A stretch of DNA of 64,000 nt from Paenibacillus camerounensis (lineage in GTDB: Bacteria > Bacillota > Bacilli > Paenibacillales > Paenibacillaceae). Made by a program: the position numbers and the translations under genes. The stretch is from positions 1 through 64,000 of the forward strand of contig NZ_CCDG010000037.1 of assembly GCF_000723885.1 (NCBI RefSeq), read 5' to 3'. Within the stretch, counting starts at the first letter, position 1. The number at the start of each line of letters is the position of its first letter. This document shows positions 44,602-53,075 of this stretch, one piece after another. The notes under the pieces are model-generated. The model saw only the letters and a list, made by a program, of their open reading frames with translations. It was not told where the DNA came from and ran no database searches.

Positions 44602-45693
44602 ATGGGGAGATGGAAAATCGGCAGCTTTTCGGCTGCACTAGGCTGCATAGCAGTGGGGGTACTCATTGTTCTGGCCCAATACAATGTAATTTCATATGAT
44701 GCGCTCGGTTATCTGTGGCCGGCATTGCTCATTCTGTTTGGACTGGAAATGCTGATCCGGCTGTTTATCCGCTCGGACGTCAAGACCCGGGTAAGCGGCT
44801 GGGGAATCCTGCTGATTATTGTCCTCGTGCTGGCTAGCGGCGGGCAGACGGTGCTTGCCGGCGGTACGCTTGGAGGGATTTTTGGACGGACACAGCTGGT
44901 TCCGCTTAACGGAGCAATAGAGGTGCAGTCCAAGATTGAGCGCGTGAAGATTGAGCTGCCGAGCGGAAAAGTAATGATTCAAGGGACAGACGGGAACACC
45001 CTTGATTATGAAGGCAAGCTCGAGCTGCCGGGCAAGAACGAAAGTGAAGCGGCTAATGCTATGGAAAAGAAATGGAAGGTAACTGAAGATGGCGATACGC
45101 TTGTTCTGAAGCTCGATCTGGAGACGAACTGGCTGTCGAACATTCACTTCGGTGTCTATACCAAAGAGCCTTATTTGAATATCAGCCTTCCGCAGAACCT
45201 GACGGTCCAAGTGGAGACCAGTGACGGGGCGGTAGAGGCCGGTAACCTGGCAGGCGGGCTTGAGGTGGACACCAGCAACGGGACACTGGATATTCATGAT
45301 ATCACCGGCGGTGTAGATGCCCACACCAGCAACGGAACGATTGCTGTTCAGAATGTACAGGGCGAAATCGAGCTCTCCAGCTCAAATGGTGCAATTACAT
45401 TAACCAATATTGACGGCTCTGTCTCGGCCGAGAGCAGCAACGGCAGAATCACGGTTAACTCTGCAGTTACAGGCGACTGGGAGCTGGACTCCAGTAACGG
45501 TAAAATTACAGTCAGCCTTCCGGCAGCAACGAACGCTGAGATTAAGGCGGAGACGAGCAACGGCGGATTGAAGGGCAATATTGCCTGGGACCGTGATGAT
45601 GATAACCAGGGAAGAGCAGTGCTGGGTGAAGGTACCCATGAGGTATCTTTGTCTACCAGCAACGGTACCATTACTGTGGACACCGCTGAATAA
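44602..45693 (+). CDS. LiaF-like membrane protein with DUF4097 beta-helix domain
   Basis: The protein has three N-terminal membrane segments (IGSFSAALGCIAVGVLIVLAQ, LGYLWPALLILFGLEMLIRLF, GWGILLIIVLVLASGG), as in LiaI/LiaF-type proteins. Then comes a C-terminal right-handed beta-helix-like domain (DUF4097). Its repeats share the TSNGTIxVxNVxG pattern: SDGAVEAG, TSNGTLDI, TSNGTIAV, SSNGAITL, SSNGRITV, SSNGKITV and TSNGTITV. ATG 44602 has GGGGA at 8 bases; ATG 44587 has none. It is probably an envelope-stress protein of the same sigma operon. Confidence 0.8.
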   Translation: MGRWKIGSFSAALGCIAVGVLIVLAQYNVISYDALGYLWPALLILFGLEMLIRLFIRSDVKTRVSGWGILLIIVLVLASGGQTVLAGGTLGGIFGRTQLVPLNGAIEVQSKIERVKIELPSGKVMIQGTDGNTLDYEGKLELPGKNESEAANAMEKKWKVTEDGDTLVLKLDLETNWLSNIHFGVYTKEPYLNISLPQNLTVQVETSDGAVEAGNLAGGLEVDTSNGTLDIHDITGGVDAHTSNGTIAVQNVQGEIELSSSNGAITLTNIDGSVSAESSNGRITVNSAVTGDWELDSSNGKITVSLPAATNAEIKAETSNGGLKGNIAWDRDDDNQGRAVLGEGTHEVSLSTSNGTITVDTAE

Positions 45694-45699
45694 AAAAAG

Positions 45700-45741
45700 A
45701 AGCAGCCGCCCGGACATTGTCCGGGTAAGGCTGCTTTTTTT
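45700..45741. terminator. Bidirectional terminator after the sigma operon
   Basis: AAGCAGCC-g-CCCGGACA pairs with TGTCCGGG...GGCTGCTT, then T residues, between convergent DUF4097 and aldo/keto reductase genes. Confidence 0.87.
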
Positions 45742-45766
45742 GTTTAAACAGGGATTGTCCGGCTGG

Positions 45767-46747
45767 TTACCAGGCATACGCCTTCGGTGCTGCGCCGCCG
45801 GGACCCGGGAATATTTCGTCAAGCCGCTTCAGCACGCTCTCGTCCAGTACAACCTCAAGGCAGCGCAGTGCGCTTTCGAACTGCTCCAGCGTGCGCGGGC
45901 CGATGATCGGCGCGGTGACAGCCGGATTAGCCAGCAGCCAGGCAAGCGCGATATTATCCTGCGGCTCGCCCAGCTCGCGGCTAAGCTCCGCAAAAGCCTC
46001 CAGCTGGCTCTTGTGCTGTTCAATGCGTTCTGCATTGCCGCCGCTGCGGCTGCCCTCGATCTTCATGAGCGCATTGCGGCCGAGCAGCCCACCGTCGAGC
46101 GGACTCCATGGAATAACGCCAAGCCCGAGATTCTGTGCCGCAGGCAGCACCTCAAGCTCCGGCAGCCGGCAGGTCAGGCTGTATTTATGCTGCTCGGAGA
46201 CCAAACCGAGAAAACCCCGGGCCTTCGCTTCTGACTGGGCAACAGCTATGTCCCAGCCGGCGAAGTTGCTGGAGCCGGTGTAGCCGATTTTGCCCTGGCT
46301 CACGGCAAGCTCAAAGGCGCCCCACAGCTCGTCCCAGGACACGTTTCGGTCTACGTGGTGCATCTGGTAGAGCTCAATGTGATCGGTCTGAAGGCGCCGA
46401 AGAGAGCCTTCCAGATGGCGGCGGATAATATAGGAGGAGAGGCCGCTCTCATCATTAGGACCGTCCAGTTTGTCGTTCATCGCACCGTATACCTTGGTCG
46501 CCAGCACAACCTTCTCGCGGCGTCCGCCGCCCAGCTTGAACCAGCGGCCGATGATCGTCTCTGTAAGTCCGGCATTTTCACCCCAGCCGTAAATATTGGC
46601 GGTATCAAAAAAATTAACGCCTGCATCCAGTGCAGCATCCATAATACGGAATGCTTCCTTCTCGTCGGTAATCGGTCCGAAGTTCATCGTACCCAGACAG
46701 AGCCGGCTTACCTTCAACCCGGATTTTCCAAGCTTACTATACTGCAT
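45767..46747 (-). CDS. Aldo/keto reductase
   Basis: This 326-residue NADPH-dependent reductase has the TIM-barrel tetrad visible as D48 (NFFDTANIY), Y53, K85 (VLATKVYG) and H130 (LYQMHHVDRN). GYTGSSNFAGWDI is the cofactor-binding segment, with IIGPRTLEQFE near the C-terminus. It belongs to the Tas/YajO-like branch; the substrate is unknown. AAGGAG precedes ATG 46747. Its promoter and a LysR-type site lie in the intergenic region shared with leuB. Confidence 0.9.
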   Translation of the reverse strand: MQYSKLGKSGLKVSRLCLGTMNFGPITDEKEAFRIMDAALDAGVNFFDTANIYGWGENAGLTETIIGRWFKLGGGRREKVVLATKVYGAMNDKLDGPNDESGLSSYIIRRHLEGSLRRLQTDHIELYQMHHVDRNVSWDELWGAFELAVSQGKIGYTGSSNFAGWDIAVAQSEAKARGFLGLVSEQHKYSLTCRLPELEVLPAAQNLGLGVIPWSPLDGGLLGRNALMKIEGSRSGGNAERIEQHKSQLEAFAELSRELGEPQDNIALAWLLANPAVTAPIIGPRTLEQFESALRCLEVVLDESVLKRLDEIFPGPGGAAPKAYAW

Positions 46748-46806
46748 TTCACGCTCACTCCTTCTATGAAATAGATCAGCGATACAAGGAAAACAACAGC
46801 ATATTT

Positions 46807-46835
46807 ATTGTATACAACCAGGTAATGAAGAGCAA
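46807..46835 (-). promoter_or_regulatory. Promoter of the aldo/keto reductase gene
   Basis: On the minus strand TTGCTC and TACAAT are 17 bases apart, with a start site about 55 bases upstream of ATG 46747. Confidence 0.65.
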
Positions 46836-46858
46836 ACGCCAGGCACGGGGGAAATCCT

Positions 46859-46884
46859 ATAGGTAATGCCTATCACTTTCATAG
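46859..46884. promoter_or_regulatory. Candidate LysR/OxyR-type operator ATAG-N7-CTAT-N7-ATAG
   Basis: ATAG at 46859-46862, CTAT at 46870-46873 and ATAG at 46881-46884 stand at exact 7-base spacings, with a degenerate fourth unit (ATCT) at 46892-46895. This matches the OxyR four-tetranucleotide layout for three of four units. It lies about 24 bases upstream of the aldo/keto reductase -35, an activator position. Confidence 0.45.
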
Positions 46885-46978
46885 AATCTGTATCTTTGTC
46901 CTTTGGCGCATGTTATGTTACAACAATATACAGAAGAACTATGTCTGCGTACAGCAGACCATCTAAGGAGTGACGGGA

Positions 46979-48061
46979 ATGAGCGAGGTTAAAAAAATTG
47001 CCGTAATTGCCGGGGACGGTATCGGACCTGAAGTTGTGGCTGAAGCGGAAAAAGTATTGAAAAAAGCGGAAGAAGTATTCGGCTACGCCTTCGAAACTGA
47101 GCACGCCCTGTTTGGCGGAATTGCTATTGACGAGCGGGGAACTCCGCTTCCGGAGGATACACTGGAAATCTGCCGCAGTGCAGACGCTGTATTGCTGGGG
47201 GCTGTCGGCGGACCCAAATGGGACAACAATCCGAAGGAGCTTCGTCCGGAAACAGGACTTCTCGGAATCCGCAAAGCGCTTGGCCTGTTCTCCAATCTGC
47301 GTCCGGCTAACGTATTTGACTGCCTGAAGGATGCATCTACCTTGAAGCCTGAAGTGCTTGAAGGTACAGACCTGATGGTTGTGCGTGAGCTGACCGGAGG
47401 CATCTATTTCGGAGACAAGCTGCGCCGTCAGGGGGAGCATGGAGAAGAAGCGGTTGATACCTGTGTATACAACGTGACTGAAGTTGAACGCATTGTACGT
47501 CAGGCATTTGAAATTGCCGGCAAACGCCGCAACAAGCTGGCCAGCGTCGACAAAGCGAATGTACTGGAAACTTCCCGCCTGTGGCGTGAGGTGGTTAACC
47601 GGATTGCTCCTGAATATCCGCAGGTGGAGCTTGAGCACGTGCTGGTTGATAACTGCGCAATGCAGCTGCTGCGCCGTCCGTCCAGCTTCGACGTGATTGT
47701 GACCGAGAATATGTTCGGGGATATCCTGAGTGACGAAGCAGCGATGCTGACCGGTTCAATCGGGATGCTGGCTTCTGCTTCTCTTGGTGAGGGCAGCTAC
47801 GGCTTGTACGAGCCTGTGCACGGATCTGCTCCTGACATCGCCGGCCAGGGCCTGGCGAATCCGATTGCCACAATCCTGTCACTGGCTCTCATGTTCCGCA
47901 TGACCTTCGGTTATGAGGAAGCAGCGGCAGCCATTGAAGCCGCTGTAGCCGAGGTGCTTGATGCCGGACACCGGACAAGCGACATCGCAGTAGATAAGAG
48001 CAAGGCAATCAGCACTACCGAAATGGGCGACCTGATTGTTGCCGCAATCCGTAAAGCGTAA
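46979..48061 (+). CDS. leuB: 3-isopropylmalate dehydrogenase
   Basis: It oxidises and decarboxylates 3-isopropylmalate in leucine synthesis, NAD- and metal-dependent. The motifs are [41 protein letters not shown] (substrate arginines), and [27 protein letters not shown] with the metal aspartates. [20 protein letters not shown] is the family signature. ATG 46979 is set by AAGGAG at 8 bases over GTG 46970. It is unlinked from leuA by 9 kb; leuCD are not present. Confidence 0.95.
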   Translation: MSEVKKIAVIAGDGIGPEVVAEAEKVLKKAEEVFGYAFETEHALFGGIAIDERGTPLPEDTLEICRSADAVLLGAVGGPKWDNNPKELRPETGLLGIRKALGLFSNLRPANVFDCLKDASTLKPEVLEGTDLMVVRELTGGIYFGDKLRRQGEHGEEAVDTCVYNVTEVERIVRQAFEIAGKRRNKLASVDKANVLETSRLWREVVNRIAPEYPQVELEHVLVDNCAMQLLRRPSSFDVIVTENMFGDILSDEAAMLTGSIGMLASASLGEGSYGLYEPVHGSAPDIAGQGLANPIATILSLALMFRMTFGYEEAAAAIEAAVAEVLDAGHRTSDIAVDKSKAISTTEMGDLIVAAIRKA

Positions 48062-48122
48062 ACAGCCAGAACCTTCCTCCTTTGACGTAGAAAAACATAA
48101 AACTTCACAAAAAGTTGCTTAT

Positions 48123-48137
48123 TTATAATTATTATAA
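48123..48137. promoter_or_regulatory. PerR box
   Basis: TTATAATTATTATAA matches the Bacillus PerR consensus TTATAATNATTATAA at every defined position. It lies 20 bases upstream of a TTGACT-N17-TACCAT promoter (48157-48185) for the peroxiredoxin gene, so peroxide-inducible derepression is expected. Confidence 0.8.
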
Positions 48138-48274
48138 AAAAGTAATGAGTGTAATATTGACTTTGATTTGGTGCGGTGATACCATTTGGTCTATAGCCAA
48201 GAGTAAGTGGCCAAGCCTTCATATCAAGTGAATTATATTGTTTTTCTTACATAATCAAAGGAGGAATAAAAGCA

Positions 48275-48814
48275 ATGGCAGAACGTTTGGTAGGTAAACA
48301 AGCCCCGGACTTCACAATGGAAACAGTAACAGGCGACGGTAAAGATTTTGGTAAGGTCAGCTTGTCTGACTATCGCGGCAAATGGCTTGTATTCTTCTTT
48401 TACCCGCTAGACTTTACCTTTGTATGTCCGACTGAAATTACAGCACTTAGTGATGCTGCTGCTGAATTCGCGGAGCTTGATACAGAAATCCTTGGCGTGA
48501 GCATTGATTCGGTTCACAGCCACAAGGCATGGATTACAACTCCCCGCGATATGAACGGCCTGGGACCAGTGAACTTCCCGCTGGCTTCGGATATCACCAA
48601 GAAGGTTGCCAGTGATTACGGTGTTCTAATCGAAGAAGAAGGCATAGCCCTTCGCGGATTGTTCATTATCGATCCGGACGGCGAATTGAAATATGCAGTA
48701 GTTAACCACAACGATGTAGGACGCAGCGTAGAGGAAACACTCCGTGTACTGCAGGCTCTGCAATCCGGCGGACTGTGCGCAATGAACTGGAAACCGGGCG
48801 ACAAGAACCTGTAA
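48275..48814 (+). CDS. 2-Cys peroxiredoxin (AhpC/TSA, YkuU-like)
   Basis: This thiol peroxidase reduces H2O2 and organic peroxides. The peroxidatic cysteine C51 is in FYPLDFTFVCPTE. The resolving cysteine C168 is in GGLCAMNW, so it is a typical 2-Cys enzyme. The length of 179 residues fits YkuU-type proteins rather than AhpC with AhpF; no reductase gene is adjacent. AAAGGAGG precedes the ATG. The PerR box upstream predicts peroxide control. Confidence 0.92.
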   Translation: MAERLVGKQAPDFTMETVTGDGKDFGKVSLSDYRGKWLVFFFYPLDFTFVCPTEITALSDAAAEFAELDTEILGVSIDSVHSHKAWITTPRDMNGLGPVNFPLASDITKKVASDYGVLIEEEGIALRGLFIIDPDGELKYAVVNHNDVGRSVEETLRVLQALQSGGLCAMNWKPGDKNL

Positions 48815-48844
48815 GGGATGTCCGCTCTTTGAGAGACTAATAAG

Positions 48845-48883
48845 ACCTCCTTGCGGGAAAGGTTTCCGCCAAGGGGGTTTTTT
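48845..48883 (+). terminator. Terminator of the peroxiredoxin gene
   Basis: ACCTCCTTGCGG pairs with CCGCCAAGGGGGT (one wobble, one bulge), followed by six T. Confidence 0.8.
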
Positions 48884-49030
48884 GCAACAAAATGCCTCTA
48901 ACTATCAGTAATACTGTTTAAAATTAGGCGCCGAGGTTAATATAATGGCTGTAGGAGAGGAATCTCCTGCACTATTCTGTAATACAATAATAAGAAATCA
49001 ATGGAACTTACCCAAGGAGGGTGAACAAAA

Positions 49031-49438
49031 ATGAGCTTTTGCTGTGGAGCGAGTATGGTTGGAACGAAGGGAACCCTTAAACATTATCGCACGCAAGTCC
49101 ATAATGTTCCCCTGCTGTTTTGCCCGGTATGCCACCGGGTAGAGGTACATTACAAAGTCGAGAACGAGTATGAGATCCTTGCGGAATATGCTCATGGCGA
49201 TGGAGTGACTGACGTTGATTTCCAGGATTATGTAATGGAAGATGAGGAAGCAATCTTCGAGAATGTTATTAATATGGAGAGTGAAGATCCGCTGGCAATC
49301 ATCCGCAGCCAGATCGATATGGCGCTTGACCTCCTGGCCGTAGCCAAACAGATCGGAGACAGCAAGTGGGAGCGGGAGCTTAAGAAGCGCCTGGCGGTAA
49401 TGAGCCAGCGCCGTCACCGCCTTCAGCAGAAAGCCTGA
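49031..49438 (+). CDS. Uncharacterised zinc-ribbon-like protein
   Basis: The 135-residue protein has an N-terminal C4-C5 pair and C31-P-V-C34, spaced like a zinc ribbon (YgiT-type). The rest is acidic and helical, with a basic C-terminal segment (WERELKKRLAVMSQRRHRLQQK). AAGGAGGGTG precedes the ATG. It is a single gene closed by a terminator. The fold suggests nucleic-acid or protein binding, but the function is not known. Confidence 0.75.
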   Translation: MSFCCGASMVGTKGTLKHYRTQVHNVPLLFCPVCHRVEVHYKVENEYEILAEYAHGDGVTDVDFQDYVMEDEEAIFENVINMESEDPLAIIRSQIDMALDLLAVAKQIGDSKWERELKKRLAVMSQRRHRLQQKA

Positions 49439-49484
49439 CTTTTCCTAAACGTAACACAATACAGGCCGGTATCTGCCGGCGCAG

Positions 49485-49512
49485 AAGCCCCTGCATCAGC
49501 GGGGGCTTTTTT
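49485..49512 (+). terminator. Terminator of the zinc-ribbon gene
   Basis: AAGCCCCTGC pairs with GCGGGGGCTT across ATCA, followed by T residues. Confidence 0.85.
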
Positions 49513-49805
49513 GGCGTTACCCCGTATATAATCTACGGGAAATGAAGATTTTCGCCGGAATATGGATTTCTTGTTAATATTTAGTATGCCTTAAGAATCA
49601 TTTTAACAAGTTTTTTGCCATTCGACAGTTTCTCTGATTGCGTTGTCTTCTTCTCTTGGATATGATTGGAATATAGTTGAAACGGTTGGATAATATAATA
49701 CGATTTTCGAATGTTCTGGCGGCTTCGTCATATACTCATTTACATAGTAATTTGATGTCGCTTAAGCGTCTACGCCAAATGCAGTAAAAGGGGGAACTTC
49801 GTATC
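49513..49805 (+). promoter_or_regulatory. Upstream region of the sensor kinase with a possible Spo0A box
   Basis: TTCGACA at 49621-49627 is the complement of the 0A-box core TGTCGAA. TATAAT at 49694-49699 is a possible -10, but no good -35 is at 17 bases. A single 7-base match is weak evidence. The rest of this AT-rich stretch shows no gene. Confidence 0.3.
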
Positions 49806-50903
49806 GTGATAAGCCAATTTCAGGAAAGCTTGATTTTACCACGAACGTTTCAATCCGTGACAATGGACACTTCATATGAGGATGTGCTGGAGCACATTGA
49901 CAGCGGAATTATGCTTTTTGATGAAGATGGAGTTTTGACTTTTGCCAATAAACAGATGTTTGACATACTGGAGCTGCCGCGGCTTGCCATCATGGGCTGC
50001 GCTATAACGCATCTCCTGGCGAATATTCAGCTTAACCGTTTCAAGAAAAAGCAGATGCTGCGCGGTTACCGGGAAATGGTGCTGAAGGGTAAGCCAAACT
50101 ACGAATTTGTTGATGAATATGGCCGATATTGGCGGGTAAGTCTGCATTCCGGTGAGCCGATGAAGGGCAGCTACCTGTTTACGTTCAAGGAAATTTCCGA
50201 TTATAAGCTGATCGAGCAGACTGCCTATCAGAATGATAGCCTGGCCATGCTGGGTAAATTATCTGCATCTATTGCACATGAGATCCGTAATCCGCTGACA
50301 GCAATCCGCGGATTTATTCAATTGCTGCACCCTCACCTGCACCAGCTGGGCAAGGAAGAGTACGCCAAGATTATACTGGCTGAAATCGACCGGGCCAATG
50401 ACATTATTCACGAGTTTTTGACATCATCCAAACCATCCGCCCCCCAGATCGGCATGATTCCTGTAGCGGCATTACTGAAAGAGGTTGTACTGCTTACGGA
50501 GAGTGAAGCCTTGATGAATGGCTGCCAGATTAATCTCCATCCGTTCCAGGGCGATATGATTATTTCCGGCGATGCCAAACAAATGAAGCAGGTAGTGCTA
50601 AATATGATAAGAAACGCAATGGAAGCGATTGCAGAGCGTGCGGATAATTTCATAGGCAAGATTGAAGTAGGGGCTCGCAGAGAAGGTGCAGAGGTCCGTA
50701 TCTTTATCTCTGATAACGGCAAGGGGATGGATATTTGCACACTTGACCGGCTGTTTAATCCGTTTTTTACTACTAAAGAGAACGGTACGGGGCTCGGATT
50801 ATCCGTCAGTGAACGGATCATCAAGAATCATGGAGGCTGCATTTCGGTCAGCAGCAGAGTTAACGAAGGTACCCGGTTTGTTATTTCTTTACCTCTGATT
50901 TAA
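49806..50903 (+). CDS. PAS-domain sensor histidine kinase (sporulation-kinase type)
   Basis: The 365-residue soluble kinase has a PAS domain (residues 24-130; LEHIDSGIMLFDEDGVLTFAN). A HisKA domain follows with H158 in ASIAHEIRNPLTAIRGFIQLL. The HATPase domain has an N-box near NMIRNAMEAI, G1 DNGKGMD and G2 GTGLGLS. No membrane segment and no adjacent response regulator are seen, as in orphan KinA/KinE-like kinases feeding the Spo0 phosphorelay; that role is inference. The start is GTG 49806, with GGGGGAA about 10 bases upstream; ATG 49863 is the alternative. Confidence 0.87.
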   Translation: MISQFQESLILPRTFQSVTMDTSYEDVLEHIDSGIMLFDEDGVLTFANKQMFDILELPRLAIMGCAITHLLANIQLNRFKKKQMLRGYREMVLKGKPNYEFVDEYGRYWRVSLHSGEPMKGSYLFTFKEISDYKLIEQTAYQNDSLAMLGKLSASIAHEIRNPLTAIRGFIQLLHPHLHQLGKEEYAKIILAEIDRANDIIHEFLTSSKPSAPQIGMIPVAALLKEVVLLTESEALMNGCQINLHPFQGDMIISGDAKQMKQVVLNMIRNAMEAIAERADNFIGKIEVGARREGAEVRIFISDNGKGMDICTLDRLFNPFFTTKENGTGLGLSVSERIIKNHGGCISVSSRVNEGTRFVISLPLI

Positions 50904-50960
50904 TAGGAGCGCTGCAGCTGTGTTCAAAGCAGGCCATGTTATAATATAGAAATGCTAAAG

Positions 50961-51009
50961 AGGCTGATTCCTGTGCTTCACGATTTCAATTCGTGCAGGA
51001 AGTCAGCCT
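50961..51009 (+). other. Hairpin between the kinase and leucyl aminopeptidase genes
   Basis: AGGCTGA-TTCCTG...CACG pairs with CGTG...CAGGAA-TCAGCCT with small bulges. There is no T run, so it is either a weak terminator for the kinase gene or a leader structure 50 bases ahead of the next start. Confidence 0.5.
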
Positions 51010-51060
51010 TATCTGTGTTAATGTGGGTCAGCAGGTTCAAGAACAGCTGGAGGTTATGCC

Positions 51061-52578
51061 ATGAATATTGAATGGAGCAATTCCGTAACGCCTGCCGCTG
51101 CGGCAGGGGATGTTTTATGTATGATGATATCCGAGAACAGTCTGACAGACAGCAGCCTGGCACCCGAATGGAGGGCGGCTATTGAGCCGCTAACGAAGGC
51201 CGGGCTTTTCTCGGGCAGGCTGAATCAGATTTATATCCTTCCGGTTACAGCATTATCCCGGTACTCTATAGTCATTCTCGCAGGCAGCGGAAAGGGAGAT
51301 CCCGGGATCGGGGAGGTCAGGGTGCTTGCAGCCCATATAGTCCGTGCTGCAATGCGGCTGAAGGCTGCGCTGCTTGACATTGAGATTTCCGAGCAGGTTC
51401 TGTCCAGGGAAGGGGCGGCACAGGCGCTCGCGGAAGGTCTGAAGCTCGGAAGCGAACGCAGAAAGCACTATAAGCAGGAGCAGGCATCTTATGTGAGACC
51501 GGATAAGGTAATCTTGTATCCGCAGCAGCCGGCAGACGACACACTGGACCGGGCCTGGCGCCAGGGGATACAGCGCGGCTCTGTTTTTGGGGATTCAGCC
51601 AATCTGGCCCGTGAGCTGACCAATCTTCCCGGCAATCTCCTAACTCCGTCCGGACTTGCAGCAGCAGCGGTCGAGGTGGCCGAGCGGCACGGCCTTCCTG
51701 TAGAGGTGCTGGATGAACGGGAGATTGAACAGAAGGGAATGGGCGGACTGCTTGCGGTCGGCAAAGGGAGTATTCATCCGCCGAGGATGATTGTCATCCG
51801 TTATCAGGGTACGGGGGATTGGACAGACGTTACCGGAATTATCGGCAAGGGGATTACCTTTGATACCGGCGGAATATCGCTCAAGCGGGCGCCGGGGATG
51901 GAAGATATGATCAGCGATATGGGCGGTGCAGCTGCTGTACTGGGTGTCATGGAGGCGCTTGGCAGGTTGCGGCCGCGAATTAATGTAGTCATGGTTATTC
52001 CTGCGGCAGAGAATATGCCCTCTCCAGCAGCCTTTAAGCCGGGGGATATCATCACTACGCTGAGCGGAAAAACCGTAGAGGTGCTGAATACCGATGCCGA
52101 GGGCCGGGTAGTGCTCGGTGATGGTTTGACCTATGCCAGAGAGTGGGGGGCGGAGCGTCTCATTGATGTCGCTACGCTGACAGGAGCCGTCGTGTCCATT
52201 CTCGGTGATGTTGCTACCGGAGCAGTTACGAATGATAAGCAGCTGATGCAGGATCTGCTGGCGGCATCAGACCGTTCTGGTGAGCCTGTGTGGCAGCTCC
52301 CAGTCTATCCTGAGTTCCGTGAGATGCTTAGAAGCGAGGTTGCCGACATCCGCAATGCTGCCGGCAGATTCGGAAGCGCCTCGACCGCCGGTCTTTTTAT
52401 CGGTGAATTTGCTGAAGGGCTGCCCTGGGTTCACCTCGATATTGCCGGAACGGCATTTCTGTCGAAGGAGCGGGGAGTTCATTCCAAAGGTGCAACGGGT
52501 GTTATGGTCCGTACATTACTGGAGTATCTGCTGAGTCCCAGCCTGGATCAGCCTCCGGGTCCGCTTGCAAGGGAATAA
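51061..52578 (+). CDS. pepA: Leucyl aminopeptidase (M17 family)
   Basis: This cytosolic exopeptidase removes N-terminal residues and uses two metal ions. The ligands are in GIIGKGITFDTGGISLK (Lys and Asp), SDMGGAA and the family signature NTDAEGRVVLGDGL. The catalytic arginine is in the latter. The N-terminal domain (residues 1-165) is variable. It is 505 residues, normal for the family. GGAGG precedes the ATG. It appears monocistronic, with a strong terminator following. Confidence 0.93.
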   Translation: MNIEWSNSVTPAAAAGDVLCMMISENSLTDSSLAPEWRAAIEPLTKAGLFSGRLNQIYILPVTALSRYSIVILAGSGKGDPGIGEVRVLAAHIVRAAMRLKAALLDIEISEQVLSREGAAQALAEGLKLGSERRKHYKQEQASYVRPDKVILYPQQPADDTLDRAWRQGIQRGSVFGDSANLARELTNLPGNLLTPSGLAAAAVEVAERHGLPVEVLDEREIEQKGMGGLLAVGKGSIHPPRMIVIRYQGTGDWTDVTGIIGKGITFDTGGISLKRAPGMEDMISDMGGAAAVLGVMEALGRLRPRINVVMVIPAAENMPSPAAFKPGDIITTLSGKTVEVLNTDAEGRVVLGDGLTYAREWGAERLIDVATLTGAVVSILGDVATGAVTNDKQLMQDLLAASDRSGEPVWQLPVYPEFREMLRSEVADIRNAAGRFGSASTAGLFIGEFAEGLPWVHLDIAGTAFLSKERGVHSKGATGVMVRTLLEYLLSPSLDQPPGPLARE

Positions 52579-52596
52579 GACTAACAGGCTCATACG

Positions 52597-52640
52597 CAAA
52601 AAGCCGCAACGCTCTTAATTAAGAGTGTTACGGCTTTTTG
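52597..52640. terminator. Bidirectional terminator after pepA
   Basis: AAAAAGCCG...CGCTCTTAATT pairs with AATTAAGAGTG...CGGCTTTTT, a long, nearly perfect stem. Confidence 0.88.
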
Positions 52641-52684
52641 TGCTGCCTGCGGACTGAGTGAGCCGCCGGGGCAGCTATAACGGT

Positions 52685-52822
52685 TTATCCGTTCCGTTTA
52701 GACTTTACCTGGGATGTGAAGGACTGGATTCCATTCATAATTTTATCACGTGTATCTTTATTTCTGAGTAAGTAGACTGCTCCAAGCGCTGCGGTAGTAA
52801 ATAACGTCTTCTTAGTATTCAT
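52685..52822 (-). CDS. Small YtxH-like protein, 45 residues
   Basis: This short gene reads ATG at 52822 to TAA at 52685 behind AAGGAGG (a very strong ribosome site, 7 bases). The product is MNTKKTLFTTAALGAVYLLR, then NKDTRDKIMNGIQSFTSQVKSK. It has one hydrophobic helix near the N-terminus and a charged amphipathic tail, the plan of YtxH/gas-vesicle-like small proteins. The function is unknown; a membrane-anchored stress peptide is plausible. Confidence 0.8.
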   Translation of the reverse strand: MNTKKTLFTTAALGAVYLLRNKDTRDKIMNGIQSFTSQVKSKRNG

Positions 52823-53075
52823 GGTTATTCCTCCTTAGGTAGTGGTCTGGCTGCAGTTGCTTATAACAAACATACCCGTAACCGGGGGAGTTTAAACCTG
52901 CTGTATAAAGCTGCCAGCCTTCGTCGATAGCCCCGTTACTGAAAACAGATATGGAAGATAGCAGAAATAATCTTTACAATTTATTCTTCATTAAAGTATG
53001 ATTGTACGATAATGATTGCATAGTAAGCTTATGCTGGCGGAAATACTGAAGGATATGCTGAAGGGAGAACATATT

